In this document: piece by piece, positions 50,069-58,698 of the stretch
Position numbering within the stretch: position 1 is the stretch's first letter
How the letters are laid out: each line of letters opens with the position of its first letter
Assembly (NCBI GenBank): GCA_017546205.1
Contig: JAFYXJ010000014.1
Coordinates: 1-64,000 of the forward strand
DNA: 64,000 nt
Source: Clostridia bacterium
Lineage (GTDB): Bacteria > Bacillota > Clostridia > Monoglobales > Monoglobaceae
Direction of reading: 5' to 3'
Notes under the pieces: model-generated
Told to the model about the DNA's origin: nothing
The model's database searches: none
What the model saw: the letters and a program-made list of their open reading frames with translations, nothing else
Made by a program: the position numbers and the translations under genes

Positions 50069-52015
50069 ATGAATTTGTTGAATCAAATCATCATCGATGG
50101 TAAAATCTGTCTGGATTATGCCTTTTTGTCTGCAGAATATCAGTTTGCATTTGCTGATGCCGAGTCCAAAGGCGTTCGGTACTTTTTCCCTGTGCCGGAG
50201 GGTGGACAGGTGACAGGTTTGCAACTGATGGATGATGAGGGAAGATTGATGCGTGGGGAGATTTCTTCTCTGCGTGAGGAATCTCTGAAAGATGCAGGGC
50301 TTTCGTTGGTGAGAATCAGCCCGTGTCTTTACTGTCTGACGATTCATCAAAAAATGCAGGTTTGCAGAGTGTTGGTGCAAATGCTGCTTCCTCTCAAAAG
50401 ACAAGGAAATCAGGTGCGGTTTGTATTCCCCTCCGGTATGGAAACCGGAAAACTATGGGGAGAGAAAAATCGGTGTCGGATACAGATGAATCTGGAACTG
50501 GAATCCGGTCAGGCGTCATCTTTGCATCATGCGGTTGCGTGTACCCAGCAGGGTATTTCTGCAGAATTTGAGTCCGGAGCGGATTTTGTACTGGATATGA
50601 CACAACCATTGCGTCAATCTACCGCGTTGATTCAGGAAAATCGGGATGAGACGGTAGGGATTTACCGACTTTGCCCTAAAATGATTACAGAATATCGGAA
50701 AAACAGTTATAAGCGTGTGATGTTATTGCTGGACACCACCGGAACAGCGGATGAAAAAAGGTTTGCGCAAGTCCGGGAACTTTTTTTGCGAATTTTGCAG
50801 GCATTGCCGGGGGATATGGTGGTTCAGGCAATTTTTGCCGGAGCCCCGAGGAGCCTGATACTTCCCAGTTTTATGTCGGTGGGCGAAACCCTGACGCAGA
50901 TTTTGTTTCAGGCACTTAAGGTATGCCCCCGGGGCGGAAATTTACGGGAGATGCTGGAAAACCTGCCCGAAGATGCCGATGAAGAGACATTGGTCATTCT
51001 GGTTTCCTCCGGTCTGTCAAGAGAATTGTATCGTCCCTTAAATAGCAGGATTCCCATTCACTTATTTACGGTGGGCACGGTGGAAGAAACACCCCTTGCG
51101 GAATTCTGGAACCAGACCGGAACGGGAACCCATCACCATTGCTATCCGGGAGAAAATCTTACCCAACGAACCCGTGACAGGGTGAACTGGCTGTTCTCTT
51201 GTTGCTCTCAAGTGGACGTTATTCCACAGGATGCGGTGGTACAGGAATGGTATATGCTGAATCGGGACTTGGCCGCAGACGGATATATGGATGTAGCAAT
51301 TCGGTTTTTCGGGGCACCGCCCCAGACCTTTTTGTTACGGCACCGGAATCAGGATAAAGAATATATCACGACAGAAACCATAACGGTGTATTCCCATCTG
51401 CCAATGGCATCCCAGTTGTTTGCATCGGCAAAAGTCCGGCAACTGACATGGTTGCTTTCCAAAGTGGATGTAAGCTCAGTTCCGGCAATCAAAGAAGAAA
51501 TTGAAAAGATTGCAATCTCTTATGGGATATTGTCATCAGAGACCATGTTTGCACTGGCTTGTCAGGGTGAAAGAATCGCTGTGCCCGCCCATCTGGTGCT
51601 GGCACCGGTGGAGGATGTACGCCCTACGGTATTCGGGGAAAGAATAAGAACGGAGAAACTGTCCATAGAGCAGAAAAAAGATTGTATGGCGGTGCTGTTA
51701 AGTGCCTTGCATGTGGATGGTTCGGTCTGTGAAAGACAGATTGCAGACAAGGAATTGCGAAAACTTTGTACGGCATGGGCGATCATTGGATTTGCTATTC
51801 TGGAAGACAGTGTACCGGATTTCATCACGGAAAAGGCGGTAGCATACCTGCATGGGTGGACTCCAGATGGTATCCTCGGGGAACTTTATCAGACACGAGA
51901 AACGCTGATGCAGTTTCTTCATGACCGCCGGCAAAGATATGTAGAGTTATGGGCAGACGTAACCCAACCGGATTCTGTGGTTTCTGCAGTAAAATTGTTA
52001 ATAAAGATGACCTAA
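50069..52015 (+). CDS. VIT/VWA-like protein with degenerate metal site
   Basis: A 648-residue cytoplasmic protein with no signal peptide. The N-terminal 150 residues are beta-rich and resemble a vault/inter-alpha-trypsin (VIT) domain (FADAESKGVRYFFPVPEGGQVTG). Residues about 225-390 look like a von Willebrand A domain (KRVMLLLDTTGTADEKRF, then LVILVSSGLSRELY), but the DxSxS metal motif is DTTGT, so metal-dependent adhesion is doubtful. A segment IEKIAISYGILSSETMFALAC near 485-505 matches the conserved 'LS..Y.l.S.yTsf.aV' motif after the VWA of VIT proteins. The C-terminal 130 residues are unassigned. Function unknown; it lies between sigK and queH and has its own promoter. Confidence 0.6.
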   Translation: MNLLNQIIIDGKICLDYAFLSAEYQFAFADAESKGVRYFFPVPEGGQVTGLQLMDDEGRLMRGEISSLREESLKDAGLSLVRISPCLYCLTIHQKMQVCRVLVQMLLPLKRQGNQVRFVFPSGMETGKLWGEKNRCRIQMNLELESGQASSLHHAVACTQQGISAEFESGADFVLDMTQPLRQSTALIQENRDETVGIYRLCPKMITEYRKNSYKRVMLLLDTTGTADEKRFAQVRELFLRILQALPGDMVVQAIFAGAPRSLILPSFMSVGETLTQILFQALKVCPRGGNLREMLENLPEDADEETLVILVSSGLSRELYRPLNSRIPIHLFTVGTVEETPLAEFWNQTGTGTHHHCYPGENLTQRTRDRVNWLFSCCSQVDVIPQDAVVQEWYMLNRDLAADGYMDVAIRFFGAPPQTFLLRHRNQDKEYITTETITVYSHLPMASQLFASAKVRQLTWLLSKVDVSSVPAIKEEIEKIAISYGILSSETMFALACQGERIAVPAHLVLAPVEDVRPTVFGERIRTEKLSIEQKKDCMAVLLSALHVDGSVCERQIADKELRKLCTAWAIIGFAILEDSVPDFITEKAVAYLHGWTPDGILGELYQTRETLMQFLHDRRQRYVELWADVTQPDSVVSAVKLLIKMT

Positions 52016-52037
52016 GGCGATGCCTTAGGTCATCTTT
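52005..52037. terminator. Bidirectional terminator between VIT-like gene and queH
   Basis: GATGACCTAAGGC/GCCTTAGGTCATC, a perfect 13-bp stem with a 3-nt loop, A-rich on the left and TTTTT on the right. The VIT-like stop codon lies within it. Confidence 0.92.
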
Positions 52038-52638
52038 TTGAATAAATGCATCCGCAATAATCTTGTCGGTATAGTCCGTATTCGCAGGAAAGTTCAATGG
52101 AACGCTTATAGCCCTCTTTCTTTTTAAAATCTGCTGGCAGATGGGGAACCCCGTATTCCAATGCCAATTTCTCTCCAATGGCGTTCAACACTTCTGCATT
52201 TTTCAAGGGACTGATGCTCAGGGTGGTGGTGAAATAGTCAAACCCTAATTCTTTTGCAGCTTTGGCTGCGGCAGATAGGCGTAATTCATAGCAGGCAAAG
52301 CAACGAGCACCACCCTCCGGGACTGCCTCCAGTCCTTTTGCGATGGAAGTAAAGGCATCGACGTCCCAGTCGCAGTCCAGAAAGGATACAGGATGTTTGT
52401 ACTTGCCTTGGTCAATCAAACGGATTTGCTCGGCTTTGCGGTGTTCGTATTCTTCTTCTGGTGCAATGTTGGGATTATAATATAAAACCGTGATGGCAAA
52501 ATAACTGCTCAGGTATTCCAGAACATAACTGCTGCAGGGGGCACAGCAACTGTGCAATAAGAGACGAGGAACGGAATCATCTTTTTGGATGGTCTCCAGA
52601 ATCCTTTCCAGTTCTTTTTGATAATTTCTCTTTTGCAT
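52030..52638 (-). CDS. queH: Epoxyqueuosine reductase QueH
   Basis: A 202-residue protein of the DUF208/QueH family, which reduces epoxyqueuosine to queuosine in tRNA as a non-homologous alternative to QueG. The Cys pattern is present: LHSCCAPCSSYVLEYL near 37-52, the ARCFACYELRL pair near 122-132 and a terminal QDYCGCIYS. YYNPNIAPEEEYEHRKAEQ follows the first motif. ATG 52638 has AAGGAGG 8-9 nt upstream; a longer frame exists but is not needed. No other queuosine gene is obvious, apart from a neighbouring ECF S-component. Confidence 0.94.
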   Translation of the reverse strand: MQKRNYQKELERILETIQKDDSVPRLLLHSCCAPCSSYVLEYLSSYFAITVLYYNPNIAPEEEYEHRKAEQIRLIDQGKYKHPVSFLDCDWDVDAFTSIAKGLEAVPEGGARCFACYELRLSAAAKAAKELGFDYFTTTLSISPLKNAEVLNAIGEKLALEYGVPHLPADFKKKEGYKRSIELSCEYGLYRQDYCGCIYSKR

Positions 52639-52661
52639 AAGCCACCCTCCTTTTTGAATCC

Positions 52662-52691
52662 AGTATAGCATAAAAAAGTGCAGAAATGCAA
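52662..52691 (-). promoter_or_regulatory. Promoter of queH
   Basis: Read on the minus strand: TTGCAT (52691-52686), 18-nt spacer, TATACT (52667-52662), divergent from the tRNA promoter. Confidence 0.68.
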
Positions 52692-52718
52692 GGAAATAAA
52701 AATTTTTTAAAAAAAGGC

Positions 52719-52747
52719 TTGCATTTTTAATAGAACCGTGCTATAAT
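52719..52747 (+). promoter_or_regulatory. Promoter of tRNA-Arg
   Basis: TTGCAT (52719-52724), 17-nt spacer, consensus TATAAT (52742-52747), 20 nt before the tRNA. Confidence 0.82.
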
Positions 52748-52766
52748 AACCAAGTTCGTTACATTT

Positions 52767-52843
<77 letters not shown>

Positions 52844-52846
52844 AAT

Positions 52847-52878
52847 AAAAAAGCAAGCCTTTTCGGCTTGCTTTTTTT
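52847..52878. terminator. Terminator of tRNA-Arg, also facing the minus-strand gene
   Basis: AAAAAGCAAGCC/GGCTTGCTTTTT stem with a short TTTTC loop and T7 on the right and A run on the left, so it can serve the tRNA (+) and the convergent ECF gene (-). Confidence 0.9.
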
Positions 52879-52883
52879 GTATG

Positions 52884-53441
52884 CTATTTTTTTGTTATCC
52901 AGATGGAGGGCAGAGGTGAGATTGCTCTTGCCTGTACCAATGCAAATCCAACGCCGCAGGCAATGATGTAATCAATGATGTCGTGAATCAATGTACCAAG
53001 ACCTGTCACATAAAAAGCGGTAACCAGCATGGGGGTTCCCTCAGCTGCAGGTGTGAAACCCAGAACCAGGAAAAGATACACCACGAGACTTTCTAATACT
53101 GCGTGAAGGATGGCGGTCACAATGCCGATGATAACCAGGTTGTAGCGTTTTTGAATCATCCATGCACCAACCAGTGCAAAAACCACATGGGATGCAGCAC
53201 GGATAGCAACCACCAATGGGGTAGTAAACAAAAATCCCAGGGTGGTGCCGATGGCAGTAAAGAGAGCCGCCCAAGGTGAAATGAACATTGCAATAAAAAT
53301 GGGAACATGTGCCATAATGGTAGCAGTAAATGCCGGTGGCAGAGTTACCCGAAGAAAACTGAAATATACGGGGATAATAATCCCGATTGCGATTAAAAGA
53401 GCAGTTAATACAATGTCTTTGGTACGAATGTTTGTATTCAT
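52884..53441 (-). CDS. ECF transporter S-component, vitamin importer (possibly niacin type)
   Basis: A 185-residue membrane protein with about six spans and the short size of energy-coupling-factor S-components. It begins MNTNIRTKDIVLTALLIAIG and contains AHVPIFIAMFISPWAALFTAIGTTLGF, a pattern I associate with the NiaX-like niacin group, although queuosine or other vitamin S-components cannot be excluded. The S-component binds the vitamin and docks on shared EcfA/EcfT, which are not in the window. GAGGAGGG ribosome site, short leader without a riboswitch. Confidence 0.7.
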   Translation of the reverse strand: MNTNIRTKDIVLTALLIAIGIIIPVYFSFLRVTLPPAFTATIMAHVPIFIAMFISPWAALFTAIGTTLGFLFTTPLVVAIRAASHVVFALVGAWMIQKRYNLVIIGIVTAILHAVLESLVVYLFLVLGFTPAAEGTPMLVTAFYVTGLGTLIHDIIDYIIACGVGFALVQARAISPLPSIWITKK

Positions 53442-53472
53442 GAAAAACCCTCCTCAAATGATTTTCCATTCT

Positions 53473-53501
53473 ATGATAGCACAGTTGGTGATTTTTGTCA
53501 A
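53473..53501 (-). promoter_or_regulatory. Promoter of the ECF S-component gene
   Basis: Read on the minus strand: TTGACA (53501-53496), 17-nt spacer, TATCAT (53478-53473). The leader is only about 25 nt. Confidence 0.78.
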
Positions 53502-53553
53502 ATAAAAGACCGGAAGAGGGTGAATTTTTTAACAATGAATTGCAGAAAAATAC

Positions 53554-53582
53554 TTGATAATTTTGGAAGTTTGGGGTACAAT
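53554..53582 (+). promoter_or_regulatory. Promoter of pgk
   Basis: TTGATA (53554-53559), 17-nt spacer, TACAAT (53577-53582). A short CCCCG/CGGGG hairpin lies in the leader at about 53614-53627. Confidence 0.72.
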
Positions 53583-53659
53583 GTTGAATGGATAGAAAAC
53601 TGTCATAGAATTAGCCCCGATTCGGGGAGTTAACATAATTATCTTTGGAGGTAATTTCC

Positions 53660-54850
53660 ATGAACAAGAAAACTGTAGATGACATTCAGGTACAAGGCAA
53701 AAAAGTATTGGTTCGTTGTGACTTTAATGTTCCTATTAAGGAAGGAAAAATCACCGATGAAACCAGAATTGTAGGGGCACTCCCCACCATCAAAAAACTG
53801 ATTGCAGATGGTGCAAAGGTTATCCTTTGTTCTCACATGGGTAAGCCCAAGGGTGAACCCAAGCCGGAACTTTCTCTGGCACCTGTTGCAGCTCGTCTGT
53901 CTGAGCATCTGGGCAAAGAGGTTGTTTTTGCTGCAGATGATACCGTAGTTGGCGACAATGCAAAGGCTGCAGTTGCTGCTATGAAAGACGGCGATGTTGT
54001 TCTTCTGGAAAACACCAGATACCGTGCAGAAGAAACCAAGAACGGCGAAGCACTCAGCAAGGAACTGGCTTCTTTGGCAGATGTTTTTGTAAATGACGCA
54101 TTTGGTACTGCCCACAGAGCACACTGCTCCAATGTAGGTGTAACGCAGTATATTGATACTGCAGTTGGCGGATACCTGATCAATAAAGAAATCGAGTATT
54201 TGGGTAATGCTGTGAATAATCCGGTAAGACCTTTGGTTGCTGTACTGGGTGGTTCCATGGTATCCTCCAAGATTTCTGTTATCAATAACTTGCTTGAAAA
54301 GGTTGACACCCTGATCATCGGCGGCGGTATGGCATATACCTTTATGAAGGCGCTGGGCGAAGAAGTCGGCGATTCTCTGCTGGAAGCAGATTACCTTGAC
54401 TATGCAAAAGAAATGATGCAAAAGGCAGAAGAAAAGGGCGTAAAACTCTTGATCCCTGTAGATACTGTTGTTGCAAAAGATTTTGACAACGATGCAGAAA
54501 GCAAGACCGTTGAACGCGGTGGCATCGAAAAGGGCTGGCAGGGTCTTGATATCGGTGCAAAGACCGTAGAACTTTACAAAGATGCGTTGAAAGATGCAAA
54601 AACCGTTGTATGGAACGGACCTATGGGCGTATTTGAAATGCCCAACTTTGCAAAGGGTACCAATGCAATCGCTATGATGCTGGCTGACCTGGATGCAACC
54701 ACCATCATTGGCGGCGGCGACAGCGTGGCAGCAGTGAATCAGGCCGGTCTGGGCGACAAGATGAGTCACATTTCTACCGGTGGCGGTGCTTCTCTGGAAT
54801 TCTTAGAGGACAAAGATCTTCCCGGTATTGTAGCACTTAACGATAAATAA
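53660..54850 (+). CDS. pgk: Phosphoglycerate kinase
   Basis: 396 residues, standard length. [16 protein letters not shown] near the start, [43 protein letters not shown], and the nucleotide-binding end [18 protein letters not shown] and GGGDSVAAV. It makes ATP from 1,3-bisphosphoglycerate. ATG with TTGGAGG. It leads a pgk-tpiA-gpmI set; gap is not in the window. Confidence 0.98.
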   Translation: MNKKTVDDIQVQGKKVLVRCDFNVPIKEGKITDETRIVGALPTIKKLIADGAKVILCSHMGKPKGEPKPELSLAPVAARLSEHLGKEVVFAADDTVVGDNAKAAVAAMKDGDVVLLENTRYRAEETKNGEALSKELASLADVFVNDAFGTAHRAHCSNVGVTQYIDTAVGGYLINKEIEYLGNAVNNPVRPLVAVLGGSMVSSKISVINNLLEKVDTLIIGGGMAYTFMKALGEEVGDSLLEADYLDYAKEMMQKAEEKGVKLLIPVDTVVAKDFDNDAESKTVERGGIEKGWQGLDIGAKTVELYKDALKDAKTVVWNGPMGVFEMPNFAKGTNAIAMMLADLDATTIIGGGDSVAAVNQAGLGDKMSHISTGGGASLEFLEDKDLPGIVALNDK

Positions 54851-54862
54851 TATGGGCAGAAA

Positions 54863-54939
54863 AGAACCGAACTACCAAATGCACACAGCGTTCGGCTCTA
54901 TTATGCCTAGCAGAAAAGACCGAATACTTTCGGTCTTTT
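54863..54939 (+). terminator. Two consecutive hairpins between pgk and tpiA
   Basis: First stem AGAACCGAAC/GTTCGGCTCT (54863-54899, one mismatch); second AAAAGACCGAA/TTCGGTCTTTT (54914-54939, perfect 11 bp, 4-nt loop, four T). The second has terminator shape and should reduce read-through into tpiA or set differential mRNA levels. The tpiA ATG is 26 nt further on. Confidence 0.65.
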
Positions 54940-54965
54940 GCCATGAAGAAGAAAGGAAAAGAATT

Positions 54966-55718
54966 ATGAGAAAGAAGATTATTGCAGGAAACTGGAAAAT
55001 GAACAAAACTCCGTCCGAGGCAAAGGCTTTGGTTGCGGAAATGATTGATAAAGTAGCAAATGCTGCATGTGACGTTGTGGTATGTCCTACCGCAATTTGT
55101 ATTCCTGGTGTACTGGACGCTGTTCAGGGCAGCAACATCAAGGTTGGTGCACAGAATGTTCACTTTAAAGAAAGCGGTGCCTATACCGGCGAGCTGGCAG
55201 GTAATATGTTGAAGGAAATCGGGGTAGACTATGTTATCATTGGTCACTCTGAGCGCCGTCAGTATTTCGGTGAAACCGACGAGACTGTTAATCTGAGAAC
55301 CAAAGCGGCAATTGCTGCAGGTGTTACTCCGATTGTTTGCGTGGGCGAGAGCCTTCTGGAGAGAGAGCAGGGTATCACTGCTGAAACTGTATGCCGCCAG
55401 ACCAAGGTTGCATTCTTGGAAATCTCTGCAGACGATGCAAAAAATGTTGTGATTGCATATGAGCCGGTTTGGGCAATCGGTACCGGTAAAACTGCAACTG
55501 CAGATCAGGCAGATGAGGTTTGCGGCATTATCCGTGACACCATCAAAGACCTTTATGGTGCTGAGGTTGCTGATGCAATTCGTATCCAGTACGGCGGCAG
55601 CATGAATGCGGCAAATGCAGAAGAACTCCTGGCAAAACCCAACATTGATGGCGGTCTGATTGGCGGCGCAAGCCTGAAAGCAGAGGACTTCTCTGTGATT
55701 GTTGCTGCTGCAAAATAA
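54966..55718 (+). CDS. tpiA: Triosephosphate isomerase
   Basis: 250 residues. IIAGNWKMNKTPSEA with the catalytic Lys, VIIGHSERRQYFGETD with the catalytic His, and AYEPVWAIGTGKTATADQA with the catalytic Glu and loop 6; IQYGGSMNAANAEEL and GLIGGASL close the phosphate site. Start at the ATG before RKKIIAG, with AAAGGAAAAG upstream; the longer frame runs through the preceding hairpins. Confidence 0.98.
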   Translation: MRKKIIAGNWKMNKTPSEAKALVAEMIDKVANAACDVVVCPTAICIPGVLDAVQGSNIKVGAQNVHFKESGAYTGELAGNMLKEIGVDYVIIGHSERRQYFGETDETVNLRTKAAIAAGVTPIVCVGESLLEREQGITAETVCRQTKVAFLEISADDAKNVVIAYEPVWAIGTGKTATADQADEVCGIIRDTIKDLYGAEVADAIRIQYGGSMNAANAEELLAKPNIDGGLIGGASLKAEDFSVIVAAAK

Positions 55719-55737
55719 CCCGAAAAGGAAGAGACGG

Positions 55738-57264
55738 ATGAATAAAAAACCTTATGCTTTGATTATTATGGATGGGTATGGTGTGAATGAACGGCACGAA
55801 GGAAATGCCATCTATTCTGCCAACACCCCCAACATGGACAGATATCTTGAGACCTGTCCCAATACCGTGATTCATGCATCCGGTATGGATGTAGGTCTTC
55901 CTGATGGTCAGATGGGCAACTCCGAGGTTGGACACACCAACATCGGTGCCGGAAGAATCGTGTATCAGGAATTGACCCGTATCACAAAATCCATTGACGA
56001 CGGGGACTTTTTCAAAAACTCCACTTTGCTTGCGGCAATGGAAAATTGTAAAAAGAATGACAGTGCCCTGCACCTGATGGGATTGCTCTCCGACGGCGGT
56101 GTGCACAGCCATAACAAGCACCTTTACGGACTTTTGAAGATGGCAAAGGAAAACGGCATTGACAAGGTGCATGTGCATTGTTTCCTTGATGGCCGTGATG
56201 TTCCGCCCTCTTCCGGTGCAGACTTTGTAGAAGAACTGGTCAGCAAAGTCCGTGAAATCGGCGTGGGTGACATTGCAACTGTGATGGGAAGATACTACGC
56301 AATGGACCGTGACAACCGTTGGGAACGTGTGCAAAAAGCATACGATGCAATGGTTCTGGGTCAGGGTAACACCTGCGACTCTGCGGTTACGGCAGTAAAA
56401 GCAAGTTACAACGAAGGTGTGACGGATGAATTTGTGATTCCTACTGTGATCACCAAAGATGGTGTGCCCGCAGGCATGATTCAGGAAAAGGATTCCGTTG
56501 TATTCTTCAACTTCCGCCCTGACCGTGCAAGAGAGATTACCCGTACGCTGGTGGATCCGGACTTTAACGGATTTGACCGGAAGTATTTTGAAACCTGTTA
56601 TGTTTGCATGACCCAGTATGATGCATCCATGCCCAATGTGGAGGTTGCATTCAAACCGGAATCTTTGACCAACACCTTTGGCGAGTATATCAGCCGCAAG
56701 GGATTGCGCCAACTCCGGATTGCAGAAACTGAGAAATATGCACATGTTACCTTCTTCTTTAATGGCGGTGTGGAGAATGTGTATGACGGCGAGGACAGAG
56801 CGCTGATCAATTCTCCCAAGGTTGCAACCTATGATTTGCAGCCGGAAATGAGTGCACCGGAAGTATGCGAAGAGGTAGTAAACCGCATCAAGAGCGGTGA
56901 GTATGATGTGATTGTACTCAACTTTGCAAACTGTGATATGGTTGGTCATACCGGTGTATTTGATGCTGCTGTCAAAGCGGTGGAGACCGTTGACACCTGT
57001 CTTGGTAAGGTGGTAGACGCCATCGAAAGTATGGGCGGTGTGGCATTGATTACTGCCGACCACGGAAACGCAGACCAGATGGTGGATTATGAAGACGGCG
57101 GTGCGTTTACCGCTCACACCACCAATGTGGTTCCGCTGGTATTGATTGGTAAGAATGACGCCAAATTAAAGACCGGACGTCTTGCAGATCTGGCACCTAC
57201 TATGCTGGACTTGATGGGACTGGAGAAACCGGAAGAGATGACCGGCGAAAGCCTGCTTGGCTAA
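55738..57264 (+). CDS. gpmI: 2,3-bisphosphoglycerate-independent phosphoglycerate mutase
   Basis: 508 residues, an alkaline-phosphatase-superfamily enzyme with two Mn ions. ALIIMDGYGVN at the start, LPDGQMGNSEVGHTNIGAG with the phosphorylated serine, FLDGRDVPPSSG, VMGRYYAMDRDNRWERV, FNFRPDRAREITR and near the end ADHGNADQM and GGAFTAHTTNVVPL. It interconverts 3- and 2-phosphoglycerate. GGAAGAG ribosome site; the gene follows tpiA by 19 nt. Eno is not adjacent. Confidence 0.98.
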   Translation: MNKKPYALIIMDGYGVNERHEGNAIYSANTPNMDRYLETCPNTVIHASGMDVGLPDGQMGNSEVGHTNIGAGRIVYQELTRITKSIDDGDFFKNSTLLAAMENCKKNDSALHLMGLLSDGGVHSHNKHLYGLLKMAKENGIDKVHVHCFLDGRDVPPSSGADFVEELVSKVREIGVGDIATVMGRYYAMDRDNRWERVQKAYDAMVLGQGNTCDSAVTAVKASYNEGVTDEFVIPTVITKDGVPAGMIQEKDSVVFFNFRPDRAREITRTLVDPDFNGFDRKYFETCYVCMTQYDASMPNVEVAFKPESLTNTFGEYISRKGLRQLRIAETEKYAHVTFFFNGGVENVYDGEDRALINSPKVATYDLQPEMSAPEVCEEVVNRIKSGEYDVIVLNFANCDMVGHTGVFDAAVKAVETVDTCLGKVVDAIESMGGVALITADHGNADQMVDYEDGGAFTAHTTNVVPLVLIGKNDAKLKTGRLADLAPTMLDLMGLEKPEEMTGESLLG

Positions 57265-57278
57265 AAAATGAAAATTTG

Positions 57279-57310
57279 CACCCTGAACTGTATGGTTCGG
57301 GGTGTTTTTT
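57279..57310 (+). terminator. Terminator after gpmI
   Basis: CACCCTGAAC/GTTCGGGGTG, a 10-bp stem with one wobble, 6-nt loop and TTTTTT. Confidence 0.9.
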
Positions 57311-57320
57311 CATAAAAACC

Positions 57321-57349
57321 TTGTGTGGATGGAAAAGTTGTGATATAAT
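57321..57349 (+). promoter_or_regulatory. Promoter of the DUF512-der-plsY-gpsA operon
   Basis: TTGTGT (57321-57326), 17-nt spacer, consensus TATAAT (57344-57349), 65 nt before the first ATG. Confidence 0.75.
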
Positions 57350-57413
57350 AATTTTAATTTATCAGGAAAAGGTAGCGAGACTGATTGATACAAACAAAAA
57401 GGAGGTGGCAGAG

Positions 57414-58685
57414 ATGGTGCGTATTGCATCGGTGGATTCCGGTAGTCTGGCGGAAGAGGCAGGCATTCAGGTAGGAGATGAACTCCTTGCGGTAAACGGA
57501 ACTGAAATTCATGATTATCTGGATTACATGTATGCATCTTGTCAGGAAGAGGCAGAACTGTTGTTGAAAGACAGAGTGGTGACCATTCTCAACGAAGATT
57601 ATATGCCGTTGGGTATCGGTTTTGAAAGTCTTTTGATTGATGAACCCCGTTCCTGTCATAACAAATGCATTTTTTGCTTTATTGACCAACTGCCCCGAGG
57701 CATGCGGGAAACCTGCTACTTCAAAGACGATGACTACCGACTTTCCTTTTTGCAGGGGAATTATGTCAGCCTGACCAACATGACTCAGGCGGATGTGGAT
57801 CGTATCATCCGATATCATCTTCCCCGTATTAACATTTCGGTGCATACTATGAGCCCTGACCTCCGCGTGAAGATGCTTCACAACAAGCGGGCGGGAGAAG
57901 TGCTGGATTACCTGCGCCAGTTTACAGAATCAGGTCTTTTGGTGAATGCTCAGATTGTGCTTTGCCCGGATTGGAATGACGGAGAGGAACTGGATTTCAC
58001 CCTACAGAAATTAGGTGAACTTGGAGAAAATATCGAAAGTATCTCAGTGGTTCCGGTAGGTATGACCGACCATCGGGAGGGGTTGGAAACGCTACGGGGA
58101 TTTGATAAGGAAAGTTCCCATCAGGTACTCAATCAGTTGGAACGGTGGCAACAGAAGTTTCTGGACACCTTGGGCACCCGTCTGGTTTATGCCGGTGATG
58201 AATTTTACCTAATGGCAGAACTGCCCTTTCCGGATTACGAGGCGTATGAGGATTTTCCCCAGATAGAAAACGGAGTGGGGCTGTGTGCCTCTCTTCTTTG
58301 GGAGTTTGAGCAGGCACTTTCAGATACCAGAAAACGCCGGCCTAAAAAGAAAAAGACTATGGCGACCGGAAAAAGTGTGTACCCGTTCATGCAAACATTG
58401 ATTGGGAATCTGGAGGGTGACCGGATTGGGATTTATCCCATTGAAAATCGGTTCTTTGGTGAGAAAATCACGGTGACCGGATTGATTACCGGACAAGACC
58501 TGATTGCCCAGTTGCAAGGAAAAGAACTGGGAGAGGAACTGTTAATTTCCTCTGCTATGCTTCGGCATGACGGGGACATGTTTTTGGATAATACCACCTT
58601 GGAAGAGGTGGAAAAAGTGTTAGGCATCAAAGTGAGAACGGTCAGAAATGACGGGTATGAACTTTTAGACGCATTGTTAAAGTAA
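57414..58685 (+). CDS. DUF512 radical-SAM protein with PDZ domain
   Basis: 423 residues. An N-terminal PDZ-like segment (about 1-60, VDSGSLAEEAGIQVGDELLAVNGTEI), then the radical-SAM iron-sulfur motif CHNKCIFC (CX3CX2C, about 79-86) followed by FIDQLPRGMR, and the DUF512 C-terminal domain (from about 200, VPVGMTDHREGL). No characterised reaction is known to me for this family. It is regularly found directly before der in Clostridia, as here, which hints at a role linked to ribosome or membrane biogenesis. ATG chosen at AAGGAGGTG; a longer frame upstream has no ribosome site. Confidence 0.88.
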   Translation: MVRIASVDSGSLAEEAGIQVGDELLAVNGTEIHDYLDYMYASCQEEAELLLKDRVVTILNEDYMPLGIGFESLLIDEPRSCHNKCIFCFIDQLPRGMRETCYFKDDDYRLSFLQGNYVSLTNMTQADVDRIIRYHLPRINISVHTMSPDLRVKMLHNKRAGEVLDYLRQFTESGLLVNAQIVLCPDWNDGEELDFTLQKLGELGENIESISVVPVGMTDHREGLETLRGFDKESSHQVLNQLERWQQKFLDTLGTRLVYAGDEFYLMAELPFPDYEAYEDFPQIENGVGLCASLLWEFEQALSDTRKRRPKKKKTMATGKSVYPFMQTLIGNLEGDRIGIYPIENRFFGEKITVTGLITGQDLIAQLQGKELGEELLISSAMLRHDGDMFLDNTTLEEVEKVLGIKVRTVRNDGYELLDALLK

Positions 58686-58698
58686 AAGGAGTGGTAGG

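Noticed and set aside
55543-57117. Long antisense open frames opposite tpiA/gpmI (524 codons) and opposite pgk at 53639-54769
   Set aside because: Both lie over highly conserved glycolytic genes and have no ribosome site, promoter or family resemblance.
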